Numbered from the stretch's first letter, positions 1 through 6,196 are shown. The stretch: DNA of 10,338 nt from Zetaproteobacteria bacterium (GCA_021545625.1 JAJRVH010000158.1:1-10338); one strand, 5' to 3'. Program-made: numbers and translations. Notes: a model not told the origin generated them from the sequence alone.

Positions 1-110
1 ATCATGTTGGCGGGCGCATGGTGAAGCGATCAACGCTGGCTGATGCCAACCGTTCGCGTCCGCATCAGATCTATCTGGAGTTATTCCACTGGCTGCTCAG
101 TCGGGCGCGT
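1..110 (+). mobile_element. Broken IS4-family (DUF4372-type) transposase fragment, truncated at its 3' side
   Basis: Reading from base 3 gives HVGGRMVKRSTLADANRSRP, followed by a stretch ending FHWLLSRAR. This matches the N-terminal region of IS4-family transposases with a DUF4372 domain, whose usual pattern is YHLG..x-V-x-RSTLA-x-N...LYE-x-LF-x-LL. The two bases before the first histidine (AT) would complete a TAT tyrosine codon, in keeping with the family's YH pair. Only about 36 residues are visible. The N-terminus lies off the left edge. The C-terminal part with the DDE catalytic residues is absent, because the recognisable similarity stops near 110-125 and gives way to antisense cytochrome b561 sequence. 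No terminal inverted repeat is visible at the junction, so this is a rearranged remnant or an assembly join rather than a clean insertion. Family identity is fairly secure; the exact end is approximate. Confidence 0.7.
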
Positions 111-563
111 GACGGCGACCGCGAAAAGGTGAATTTGCCGGATCACCGTTTCGGTAGAGAAGGTGGCGTGCCAGCGGGCGAAGGGGCCGATTCCGAGTTC
201 CAGGCCGGTTGTTGCCATGCCGCTTGCGGCGATGACCAGCAGACAGGAAAGCAGGGCATGGATCATCAGGCTTCCGAGCGGGGTATGGCCGATATAACGT
301 TTGCCGTACAGTCGCAGCAGGTCGCGAATGTGGCGGGCAATGGCTCCCGGGTCGGGCCGGAAGTCCGAAAAGCGGGCATGGCGGGGGCCGCAGTATCCCC
401 AGGCCAGCCGGAACGCAAGCAGGCCTGCCATGACGAACCCCGCAAGGACATGCAGGCGAATATCCCTCCCTTCGGTCCACCATGTCGCAAGGAAGGCCGG
501 CGCCAGAAGCCAGTGAAAGGCGCGCAGTGCCGGGTCCCAGACTTCGATCAGACATTCCCGCAT
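81..563 (-). CDS. Cytochrome b561-family (Ni-hydrogenase b-type) membrane protein, C-terminally truncated
   Basis: The 160-residue product resembles the four-helix di-haem b-type cytochromes that pass electrons between quinones or c-type cytochromes and a partner enzyme in the inner membrane. VWDPALRAFHW (residues 8-18) opens helix 1 with haem-ligand candidate H17. Helix 2 (about 36-58) holds H38 and is followed by GPRHARFSDF, a family hallmark. Helix 3 spans about 98-118. H145 would be the first ligand of helix 4, but the protein ends 15 residues later, so the second helix-4 histidine and the C-terminal tail are missing. The last codons overlap the transposase fragment, which explains the loss. 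Start: M50 of the longer open frame is chosen because the family begins just before VWD; upstream codons overlap corC. There is no convincing Shine-Dalgarno sequence. It follows the CorC-like gene after 50 nt. It is probably a pseudogene or non-functional for two-haem binding. Confidence 0.72.
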   Translation of the reverse strand: MRECLIEVWDPALRAFHWLLAPAFLATWWTEGRDIRLHVLAGFVMAGLLAFRLAWGYCGPRHARFSDFRPDPGAIARHIRDLLRLYGKRYIGHTPLGSLMIHALLSCLLVIAASGMATTGLELGIGPFARWHATFSTETVIRQIHLFAVAVTRPTEQPVE

Positions 564-613
564 GCCGCAATCATGCGTCGTGAAGCTGAAATAGACCTGA
601 AACGGTTTGTGGG

Positions 614-1876
614 TTAGGCGGATTCCCCGATGCGGTTCAGCCGCACGCGCTGGATCCAGCCGTTGCGCAGGCTCAGCACCTCGATGCGGGTGCGGCCGAT
701 GCTCATGCACAGCCGGCCGCCGGGCTGATCGCCCAGCGTTTGCACGATCAGTCCGCCGATGGTGGTTGCGCCCTCCTCGGGCAGGTCGGTGTCCAGGGCC
801 TGGTTGATGTCATGGATGCCGACTGTGCCGGCGGTGACCAGCGAGCCGTCCGGCTGCGGCCACATTTCGTTCGGCAGCAATTCGTCCGATTCGTCGTGAA
901 TTTCTCCGACGATTTCCTCAAGGATGTCTTCCAGCGTGATCAGTCCCTCGATATCGCCGAATTCGTCGACGACGATGGCCATGTGCTGACGGTTGCTCTG
1001 AAAGTCGAACATCTGGGCCAGCGCGTTCTTGGTCGCGGGAATATAGGGCGGTTCGTGCCATATCAGCGCATCGCAAAGACGCTGTTGCGGATTGCGGCAT
1101 TTGATCAGGTCGCGCAGGTGGACGATACCGATCAGGTGGTCGGTCTGCTCCAGGTAGACCGGATAGCGGGAGTGGGGCAGGCCGGCGACCTGCTGCAGGC
1201 ATGCCTCGACGCTGAAGCTGCCGTCGAGCATGCGGATGTCCTTGCGCGGCGTCATCAGCGCCTTGACCGCCACTTCGTGCAGCATCAGGCTGTTATTCAG
1301 CATCTGTTCGCGAGCCTGGTCGAGCACGCCGGATTCGGCGCTGATATCGATCATCGTGGCCAGTTCATGGTGGGTCAGGGGCGCATCGTCCGTTTCCGGA
1401 ACGCGCAGCAGGCGTTTCAGGCCGCTGATGATCAGCATCAGCAGCGATACCAGCGGTCCGAGAAGCCACTGGATATTGCGCATCGGCGAGGCCACGCGTC
1501 CGGCGACGGCCTCGGCATGCGCGACGGCAATCGTTTTCGGCAGAATTTCGGCCAGAATCAGCACGACGATGGTCATCGCGATGGTGGCGTAGATGATGCC
1601 GGCCTCGCCGAACTCGGCGACGAAAAGCGCGGTTGCCAGCGCTGATGCGGCGATGTTGACGAAGTTGTTGCCGAGCAGGATCGTGGAAAGCATGCGCTCC
1701 GGGTTTTTCAGCAGTTCTTCGGCCTTTTGCGCGCCACGGTCGCCGTTTTCGCGGGCCAGCCGGAGGCTGGCGCGGCGCGCGCGCGTCAGGGCCGTTTCGG
1801 AGCCGGAAAAGAAGGCGGAAAGCAGCAGCAGAAAGAACAGCAGTCCGATCGCGACAGGCAGGGAAAGACCGGCCAT
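614..1876 (-). CDS. HlyC/CorC (CNNM/YfjD-type) family membrane protein with CBS domains
   Basis: The 420-residue inner-membrane protein has the full CorC/YfjD architecture. Residues 1-180 form a DUF21/CNNM membrane domain with SGSETAL at 24-30, GNN at 69-71 and the conserved EILPKT at 110-115. Two CBS motifs follow (about 205-260 and 270-325, including VVDEFGDIEGLITLEDI). A CorC/HlyC C-terminal domain occupies about 337-415. Family members are linked to Mg2+/Co2+ or polyamine export and to divalent-cation tolerance. The CBS pair usually senses adenine nucleotides, and the exact substrate cannot be read from the sequence. The gene starts 16 nt after the stop of the ypjD-like gene, so the two are probably co-transcribed, an arrangement also seen for ypjD-yfjD in enterobacteria. 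The length is normal and no key motif is missing. The start is fixed by the membrane segment that begins directly after it. Confidence 0.9.
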   Translation of the reverse strand: MAGLSLPVAIGLLFFLLLLSAFFSGSETALTRARRASLRLARENGDRGAQKAEELLKNPERMLSTILLGNNFVNIAASALATALFVAEFGEAGIIYATIAMTIVVLILAEILPKTIAVAHAEAVAGRVASPMRNIQWLLGPLVSLLMLIISGLKRLLRVPETDDAPLTHHELATMIDISAESGVLDQAREQMLNNSLMLHEVAVKALMTPRKDIRMLDGSFSVEACLQQVAGLPHSRYPVYLEQTDHLIGIVHLRDLIKCRNPQQRLCDALIWHEPPYIPATKNALAQMFDFQSNRQHMAIVVDEFGDIEGLITLEDILEEIVGEIHDESDELLPNEMWPQPDGSLVTAGTVGIHDINQALDTDLPEEGATTIGGLIVQTLGDQPGGRLCMSIGRTRIEVLSLRNGWIQRVRLNRIGESA

Positions 1877-1892
1877 ATTCAGGATGCCTTGC

Positions 1893-2714
1893 TCAGTGCA
1901 GCCAGGATTCGATCAGTTTGACACCGAAATAGGCCAGCAATAACAGGATATAGGCGGTCAGCGTCACCCGGCTGACCACGCGTGTCGGCCAGCCGGCCTG
2001 CCGGCGCTTGATCAGCAGCAGCACCAGGACGCCGAAACTGAACAGGGCCAGCAGCACCTTGTGGTTCAGCAGCGCGAAATGCTGATAGGCCATCCATTGC
2101 CAGCTCAGGCCGCTGACGATGCTCAGTCCGATCAGCAGGGTTGCGGCCTTGATCTGGGCGATCATGTAGCGTTCGATATCGAACAGCGAGGGCAGCGCCT
2201 GGATCATCGGCGACAGGCGCTTTTTCTTCAGCGCCCGGTCGAGCATGATATGCATGACCGCATGCACGGTGGCCAGCGTCAGTACCGCATAGGCGATCAG
2301 CGAAATCAGCAAATGCCCCGTTTCCAGCAACGATGAGGTATGGATCCAGTTGGGCGCGTGCGCCTCGGGAAGGAATGGGGTCATCAGCAGCGGCAGCGCC
2401 GTGCTGGGCAGCAGAAACAGGCCAAGCCCCTGAATGCCGTGGCGCATGATGCCGAAAACATAGATGGCCTGGACGATCAGCGTGGCCAGCGCCACGCCGG
2501 TGGCCAGCGTGAAGTTGATGCCGTTGGCGGTTACCGATTCGATCAGGTGCATGGCCCATACGGTCAGCAGCATGGACAGGGTGACCAGTCCGGCCACGCC
2601 GGGCGTGCTGGCCTGGAACCGTTTTTCCGGGCAGCGGAGTGCATCCTTCCAGATCATGATGGCGGCCAGCGCGGTCAGGGCACCGGCCGATAGGAAAAGA
2701 ATGGTCGATGTCAC
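1893..2714 (-). CDS. ypjD: YpjD-like inner-membrane protein, CcsA/CcmC-type cytochrome c assembly family
   Basis: The 273-residue protein has about eight hydrophobic segments. It belongs to the CcsA/CcmC superfamily whose best-known members handle haem during c-type cytochrome assembly. Two conserved histidines sit where that family places its haem ligands: H134 in ETGHLLISLIAYAVL and H218 in NHKVLLALFSF. The WWD haem-binding motif of true CcmC/CcmF/CcsA proteins is not seen, as in E. coli YpjD, so haem handling is not assured. The open frame runs upstream to 3308, but that part is antisense to ispD and lacks family character. The GTG at 2714 is chosen because it has GAAGGA six bases upstream, begins a hydrophobic helix and gives the usual length (YpjD is about 263 residues). 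It heads an operon with the CorC-like gene and is divergent from ispD. Confidence 0.85.
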   Translation of the reverse strand: MTSTILFLSAGALTALAAIMIWKDALRCPEKRFQASTPGVAGLVTLSMLLTVWAMHLIESVTANGINFTLATGVALATLIVQAIYVFGIMRHGIQGLGLFLLPSTALPLLMTPFLPEAHAPNWIHTSSLLETGHLLISLIAYAVLTLATVHAVMHIMLDRALKKKRLSPMIQALPSLFDIERYMIAQIKAATLLIGLSIVSGLSWQWMAYQHFALLNHKVLLALFSFGVLVLLLIKRRQAGWPTRVVSRVTLTAYILLLLAYFGVKLIESWLH

Positions 2715-2720
2715 ACGAAT

Positions 2721-2726
2721 TCCTTC
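2721..2726 (-). promoter_or_regulatory. Shine-Dalgarno of ypjD-like gene, deciding the GTG start
   Basis: GAAGGA lies six bases before the GTG at 2714 and favours this start over the far-upstream codons in the same frame. The AAGG core can pair with CCTT at 2743-2746, on the far side of the leader inverted repeat, so access to this site might be controlled by RNA folding. Pairing is read by eye only. Confidence 0.6.
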
Positions 2727-2727
2727 A

Positions 2728-2766
2728 TTCCGGTCTTGCCGGAAGGTGAAACTTTTTCCTGTTTCA
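2728..2766 (-). repeat. Two tandem inverted repeats in the ypjD leader
   Basis: On the - strand the leader reads TGAAAC-8 nt-GTTTCA (2766-2747), then two bases, then TTCCGG-5 nt-CCGGAA (2744-2728). Both have perfect 6-bp arms. The second ends three bases before the Shine-Dalgarno sequence of the ypjD-like gene. They could be a leader RNA structure or a protein operator. Neither is followed by a T-run in a place where a terminator of a visible gene would be expected, so a terminator is unlikely. Confidence 0.45.
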
Positions 2767-2776
2767 TATGAGGCAT

Positions 2777-2805
2777 GTTCTATCCGATAGCGCGGTGAAT
2801 GTGAA
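2777..2805 (-). promoter_or_regulatory. Possible sigma-70-type promoter for the ypjD-corC operon
   Basis: TTCACA (2805-2800) and TAGAAC (2782-2777) are separated by 17 bases. They match the -35 consensus at five of six positions and the -10 at four of six. Transcription would begin near 2770, giving a leader of roughly 55 nt that contains both inverted repeats. Such matches occur by chance, so the call is tentative. Confidence 0.3.
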
Positions 2806-2848
2806 GGGTTGAAGGGCATGGATGTGTGATGGGCGGTATATCCGGCGG

Positions 2849-2876
2849 TTGACCGGTGTCGTGAAAGCCGCACAAT
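2849..2876 (+). promoter_or_regulatory. Possible promoter immediately upstream of ispD
   Basis: TTGACC (2849-2854) and CACAAT (2871-2876) are separated by 16 bases and match consensus at five and four of six positions. The start site would fall at about 2882-2885, essentially on the ispD ATG (2884). No Shine-Dalgarno sequence is visible before that ATG, so a leaderless message is possible. The match is weak. Confidence 0.3.
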
Positions 2877-2883
2877 CCCATGC

Positions 2884-3582
2884 ATGAATGTGGCCGTCCT
2901 GTTTCTGGCCGCCGGCAGCGGCAGTCGCTTCGGTGCCCATATCCCCAAGCAGTATATGCGGGTGGCTGGCAAGCCGCTGCTGGTGCATACCCTGCATGCT
3001 CTGGCCCGAGAGCCCCGCATCAGCATGGTGCAGCCGGTATTGGCGGCCGGCGACGGGCGCTTTGCCGAGGCCATTCGCGACGAGACCTTTCCTTTCAGGA
3101 TCCTGCTGCCGGTCGAGGGGGGCGCGGCCCGTTCACTGTCGATGCAGAACGGCCTGCTGGCCCTGCCGGATTCGGTCGATATGGTCGCGGTGCATGATGC
3201 GGCCCGGCCGCTGCCTTCGCCGGCCCTGCTGAAGGATGTGCTGGATACGGCAGACCGGCACGGCGCCGCGGTGCCGGGCATCGAGGTGACCGATACGGTC
3301 AAGCGCATCGATGAAACCGGGCGGGTACTGGAGACGCCGGATCGCAGCCGCCTGCGCGCGGTGCAGACGCCGCAGGTGGCGCGGCGCGACTGGTTCGAGC
3401 AGGCGCTGGCGCTGGAGGCGGAGCGGCTGCCCGAACATACCGACGACGCGTCGTTGCTCGAGGCGGCCGGATTTCCCGTTTATGTCAGTCGCGGCGAGAC
3501 GCTGAACCGCAAGGTGACCCGTCGCGAGGATCTGAACTGGCTCAGGGCCGAGCTGAAACGGCGGCAGGGAGGCCGGGCATGA
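2884..3582 (+). CDS. ispD: 2-C-methyl-D-erythritol 4-phosphate cytidylyltransferase
   Basis: The enzyme joins MEP to CTP, giving CDP-methylerythritol and pyrophosphate, the third step of the cytoplasmic MEP isoprenoid pathway. The 232-residue protein has normal length for IspD and its signature order: the nucleotide-binding loop AAGSGSRFG (9-17) followed by PKQY (21-24), R83-S84 in the GGAARSLSMQNG block, VHDAARP (103-109), DTVKR (137-141), QTPQ (161-164) and the late NRKVTRREDL segment (208-217) carrying the phosphate-binding lysine. The ATG at 2884 is the only start that leaves the N-terminal strand before the loop at family length; no ribosome-binding site is seen before it. Its stop overlaps the ispF start as ATGA, so translation is probably coupled. 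It is divergent from the ypjD-like gene. Confidence 0.96.
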   Translation: MNVAVLFLAAGSGSRFGAHIPKQYMRVAGKPLLVHTLHALAREPRISMVQPVLAAGDGRFAEAIRDETFPFRILLPVEGGAARSLSMQNGLLALPDSVDMVAVHDAARPLPSPALLKDVLDTADRHGAAVPGIEVTDTVKRIDETGRVLETPDRSRLRAVQTPQVARRDWFEQALALEAERLPEHTDDASLLEAAGFPVYVSRGETLNRKVTRREDLNWLRAELKRRQGGRA

Positions 3583-4055
3583 CCGATATCCGGGTCGGAC
3601 AGGGTTTTGACGTGCATGCCTTCGCGGAAGGGCGGCCGCTGATACTGGGCGGGGTCGAGGTGCCCTGGCGGCAGGGGCTGGCCGGGCATTCCGATGCCGA
3701 TGTGCTGATCCATGCGATTTGCGATGCCCTGCTCGGCGCGGCCGGGCTTGGCGATATCGGCCGGCATTTTCCCGATACCGACGCCCGGTATGCAGGTGCC
3801 GACAGCCGGTTGCTGCTCGGCGAGGTGATACGGCTGCTGCGGGAGCTCGGCTGGTCGGTGGTCAACGTCGACGCCACGGTGATCGCCCAGGCGCCGAAGC
3901 TGGCTCCCCATATCGACCGCATGCGCGCGGTGCTGGCCGGTTTGCTGGCCACGGAGGCGGTGAGCATCAAGGCCACGACAACCGAGAAGCTTGGATTTGC
4001 CGGGCGCGGCGAGGGGATTGCGGCTCAGGCGGTGGCGCTGATCAGGCGCGGCTGA
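3579..4055 (+). CDS. ispF: 2-C-methyl-D-erythritol 2,4-cyclodiphosphate synthase
   Basis: IspF cyclises CDP-ME 2-phosphate to MEcPP with release of CMP, two steps after IspD. The 158-residue length is typical. Zinc-ligand residues are present as D11 and H13 in GFDVH and H45 in GHSDADVLIHAICDALLGA (37-55). DIGRHFPDTD (59-68) and TTTEKLGFAGRGEGI (133-147) form the rest of the active site, including the threonine-glutamate pair. The start overlaps the ispD stop by four bases (ATGA) and is preceded by a strong AGGGAGG six bases upstream, inside ispD. The protein acts as a cytoplasmic homotrimer in all studied members. The stop lies 3 nt from the stop of the convergent WrbA-like gene, with no hairpin terminator between them. 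In some bacteria ispD and ispF are fused; here they are separate but coupled. Confidence 0.97.
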   Translation: MTDIRVGQGFDVHAFAEGRPLILGGVEVPWRQGLAGHSDADVLIHAICDALLGAAGLGDIGRHFPDTDARYAGADSRLLLGEVIRLLRELGWSVVNVDATVIAQAPKLAPHIDRMRAVLAGLLATEAVSIKATTTEKLGFAGRGEGIAAQAVALIRRG

Positions 4056-4058
4056 TTT

Positions 4059-4598
4059 TCAGAGCAGGGAGGCCGCCGTTTCGATGACATGGGCGCCGTA
4101 GCTGCGCGCCGCGACCAGGGCCGCATCGCTGATGCCGGCCGGCATGCCTTCATGGTTGCCGCTTCTTCCATACGCGCCCCAGTGCAGGCCGCCGTCGGCG
4201 TAACCGGGCAGGGATTTCGGGAAGCCGATCACGATCATGCCCTGTTCGAGAAAGTGCGCATGCAGCGCGATCATCGTGGTTTCGACGCCGCCGCCGCCGT
4301 TTCCGAAGCCGCCCCCGGAAACGAAAACACCGCCGACCTTGCCTTCGAGGCTTCCTTCCATCCACAGCTTGCCGGCCTCGTCGATCAGCTTTTTCATCGG
4401 CCAGGCCATGCTGCCCATGTGGACCGGCGTGCCGAAGAAGATCACGTCGGCCCGGACAAGATCATCGGGCGTCGTGTCCTGCGCCTGTTTGAGCAGGGGG
4501 GAGGCCTCCGGCCGGGCGGCCCGGATGCCGGCGGCGATGGCGTCGGCCATGCGGGCGGTGTTGCCGTAGTCGGAATGGTAGGCGATCAGGATATTCAC
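4059..4598 (-). CDS. WrbA-like flavodoxin-fold NAD(P)H:quinone oxidoreductase
   Basis: The 179-residue protein has the flavodoxin fold of the WrbA/NAD(P)H-dependent oxidoreductase family, soluble FMN proteins that reduce quinones by two electrons. The FMN phosphate loop is HSDYGNTA (8-15). GTPVHMGSM (56-64) and the glycine-rich SGGGFGNGGGGVETTM (94-109) match the loops that hold the isoalloxazine ring in WrbA. A YGRSGNHEG loop (143-151) is in the place of WrbA's YGATTIAGGDG. It is shorter than E. coli WrbA (198 residues), mainly before GTP, so the exact subfamily is uncertain. The start is GTG at 4598, preceded by GGAGA with seven bases between and directly before the first beta strand; the longer frame to 4658 would overlap yqgE. 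It lies 25 nt after yqgE and is probably the last gene of the lptD operon. Confidence 0.82.
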   Translation of the reverse strand: MNILIAYHSDYGNTARMADAIAAGIRAARPEASPLLKQAQDTTPDDLVRADVIFFGTPVHMGSMAWPMKKLIDEAGKLWMEGSLEGKVGGVFVSGGGFGNGGGGVETTMIALHAHFLEQGMIVIGFPKSLPGYADGGLHWGAYGRSGNHEGMPAGISDAALVAARSYGAHVIETAASLL

Positions 4599-4605
4599 GT
4601 ATGGT

Positions 4606-4610
4606 TCTCC
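4606..4610 (-). promoter_or_regulatory. Shine-Dalgarno deciding the GTG start of the WrbA-like gene
   Basis: GGAGA lies seven bases before the GTG at 4598, in the 25-nt gap after the yqgE stop. It supports the GTG over the in-frame upstream ATG at 4658, which lies inside yqgE. Confidence 0.6.
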
Positions 4611-4623
4611 GCTATGGTCTGGG

Positions 4624-5196
4624 TCAGGCGTGGCCGATCTGGCTGGAGAGCTGCGCACGCTCCACGCCCATGCAGCGGGCGCCGAAGGCCCAGCGCTGTT
4701 CGGGCGGTTCGTGGAACACGATATGATGGCTTGCCGGGGCGATCAACCAGTCGTTTTCCGCCAGCTCGTTTTCGAGCTGGCCGGCCGCCCAGCCGGCGTA
4801 GCCGAGGATCATCATGAAATGTTCAGGGCCTTCGCCGCGTCCCAGTTCCTCCAGCACGTCCCGCGATGCCGTCAGGTGCAACTCCGGCGTAACCTGCATC
4901 GTCGATTCGTAGATGTGCCAGCCATCGTGCAGGATGAAGCCCCGGAACTCGTCGACCGGGCCGCCCTCGAACACGCGTCGGTTCAGGTTGGCAGCCTCGC
5001 CGGGCGAGTCGGTGGTCGGGATGTCCAGGTCGTTCAGCACATCCAGCAGGCTGATATCGCGTGGCCGGTTGATGATCAGGCCCATGCTGCCGTTTTCGTC
5101 ATGATTGCAGACCAGAACCACCGCGTCCCGGAAGTTCGGGTCGCTCAGCGACGGGGTGGCGAGCAGAAGCTGGCCGGCCAGCTGGTTCAGCAGCAA
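4624..5196 (-). CDS. yqgE: YqgE/AlgH (DUF179) family protein
   Basis: The 190-residue soluble protein belongs to the YqgE/AlgH family, which has a known fold but no settled biochemical role; AlgH was first named for an effect on alginate production in Pseudomonas. Family marks are LLLATPSLSDPNF (10-22), NGSMGLIINRP (35-45), FEGGPV (76-81) and LGYAGWAAGQLENE (131-144). The open frame extends to 5319, but this overlaps pdxA. TTG at 5196 is chosen because it has a perfect AAGGAGG five bases upstream and yields the family's usual beginning (xxxNQLxGQLLxATP). The nearest ATG (5201) abuts the Shine-Dalgarno and is out of frame. It is 13 nt downstream of pdxA. In many bacteria yqgE sits next to ruvX (yqgF), which is not seen here. 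Confidence 0.92.
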   Translation of the reverse strand: MLLNQLAGQLLLATPSLSDPNFRDAVVLVCNHDENGSMGLIINRPRDISLLDVLNDLDIPTTDSPGEAANLNRRVFEGGPVDEFRGFILHDGWHIYESTMQVTPELHLTASRDVLEELGRGEGPEHFMMILGYAGWAAGQLENELAENDWLIAPASHHIVFHEPPEQRWAFGARCMGVERAQLSSQIGHA

Positions 5197-5201
5197 TCCA
5201 T

Positions 5202-5208
5202 CCTCCTT
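5202..5208 (-). promoter_or_regulatory. Shine-Dalgarno deciding the TTG start of yqgE
   Basis: AAGGAGG begins two bases after the pdxA stop codon and is followed by five bases and then TTG. An ATG placed directly against it opens only a four-codon frame (MDCC, stop), with no usable spacing, so TTG is the likely start. Confidence 0.75.
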
Positions 5209-5209
5209 G

Positions 5210-6196
5210 TCAGGCCATGCGGCGGGCCATTGCAATGGCTGTCTGAAGGCTACTGTAGGACACTTTGTCGCTGCCTGCACGCTCCAGCGCGGTACCGTGA
5301 TCGACGCTGGTCCGGACAAAGGGAAGTCCGAGCGTGATGTTGACGGCTTCGCCGAAGCTCAGGGCCTTGATCGGAATCAGCCCCTGATCGTGATAGCAGC
5401 AGACCACGGCGTCAAAGCGCCTGCGCATCGGCGCGGAAAAGATTGTATCGGCGGGCAGCGGTCCCGCGACATCCAGCCCCTCCGTTCTGGCGCGTTCGGC
5501 GGCCGGTGCAAGGATGCGGATTTCCTCGTCGCCGAAATGTCCCTGTTCGCCGGCATGCGGGTTCAGCGCGCACAGGCCGATGGACGGCTGCCCGATACCG
5601 AAACGGCTGCGAAGGTCGTGTGCCACGATGCGCAGGCACTGCAGCGTGGCCGGCGAGGACAGGGTGGCGGGCACCTCGGCGATCGCCATATGCGTGGTCA
5701 GCAGCGCCACCCGCACCTCGCCGGATGCCAGCATCATGACGAATGGCGAATCGCCTGCGAGATGGGCAAGATATTCGGTATGCCCCGGAAAGGGGAAGCC
5801 GGCATCCTTCAGCACGGCTTTTTCGATCGGGCCGGTGATCATGGCGGCTGCGCTTCCGTCCATGCAGGCCTCGGCTGCGGCACGGATGCAGCCGATCACG
5901 GCCCGGGCGGTAGCCGCCGACGGGGTGCCTGCGGTGACCGGCGCGGTCACCGCGCCGGCGTCCAGGGGGTTCCAGCAGCGGAGCGTTGAGGCGGATGATG
6001 CGGCAAGGCCTGCAAGGTCGGTATGTTCGACCACGTCGACATGCATGCCGATGTCGCGCGCACGCGCGCGCAGCCAGCCGGCTGGTGCCGCAATGACGCA
6101 AGTCCGCATGCTGTCCGGATGCTCGGCATGCAGGCGCAGGACGCAGTCCGGCCCGATGCCGGCCGGCTCGCCGACGGTGACCAGCAGCGGATTCAC
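5210..6196 (-). CDS. pdxA: 4-hydroxythreonine-4-phosphate dehydrogenase
   Basis: PdxA oxidises 4-phosphohydroxy-L-threonine with NAD+ to feed the DXP-dependent branch of pyridoxal 5'-phosphate synthesis in the cytoplasm. The 328-residue protein is of family length. GEPAGIGPD (9-17) is the N-terminal signature. TGPIEK (121-126) and FPGHTEYLA (136-144) bind the substrate phosphate and cofactor region. The three metal-binding histidines are H169 (TTHMAIAEV), H214 (LNPHAGEQG) and H269 (YHDQGL). TSVDHGTALERAG (296-308) closes the active site. The start is a GTG overlapping the surA stop by four bases (GTGA), so translation is probably coupled; only a weak ribosome-binding sequence precedes it. surA-pdxA adjacency is common in Proteobacteria. 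Downstream comes yqgE instead of the ksgA-apaG seen in enterobacteria. Confidence 0.96.
   Translation of the reverse strand: MNPLLVTVGEPAGIGPDCVLRLHAEHPDSMRTCVIAAPAGWLRARARDIGMHVDVVEHTDLAGLAASSASTLRCWNPLDAGAVTAPVTAGTPSAATARAVIGCIRAAAEACMDGSAAAMITGPIEKAVLKDAGFPFPGHTEYLAHLAGDSPFVMMLASGEVRVALLTTHMAIAEVPATLSSPATLQCLRIVAHDLRSRFGIGQPSIGLCALNPHAGEQGHFGDEEIRILAPAAERARTEGLDVAGPLPADTIFSAPMRRRFDAVVCCYHDQGLIPIKALSFGEAVNITLGLPFVRTSVDHGTALERAGSDKVSYSSLQTAIAMARRMA

Noticed and set aside
18..617. A 199-residue + strand open frame
   Set aside because: Only the first 31 codons (to about 110) have transposase character; the rest is antisense to the cytochrome b561-family gene and has no protein-like features.
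564..710. N-terminal extension of the cytochrome b561-family frame
   Set aside because: It overlaps corC by 97 nt, is Arg/His/Pro-rich, and the family begins just before VWD.
740..1645. A 301-residue + strand open frame opposite the CorC-like gene
   Set aside because: It is the antisense shadow of a well-conserved G+C-rich gene; it shows no family motif, signal or ribosome-binding site.
2728..2757. Inverted repeat followed by a T-run on the + strand, resembling a terminator
   Set aside because: No + strand gene ends upstream of it, and the T-run begins eight bases after the stem rather than directly at it.
2715..3308. Upstream extension of the ypjD-like frame to 3308
   Set aside because: It is antisense to ispD, with composition unlike a membrane protein, and it would place 198 extra residues before a normal-length YpjD.
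5187..5201. Micro-frame MDCC-stop before yqgE
   Set aside because: Its ATG directly touches the Shine-Dalgarno, leaving no room for initiation; it is best seen as a by-product of the TTG start region.
5105..5989. A 294-residue + strand open frame across yqgE and pdxA
   Set aside because: It is antisense to pdxA and part of yqgE, both of which carry complete catalytic or family motifs on the other strand.
6053..6076. Alternating GC run (Z-DNA-like) in pdxA
   Set aside because: It encodes an ordinary Ala/Arg-rich helix of PdxA and follows from G+C-rich codon use.
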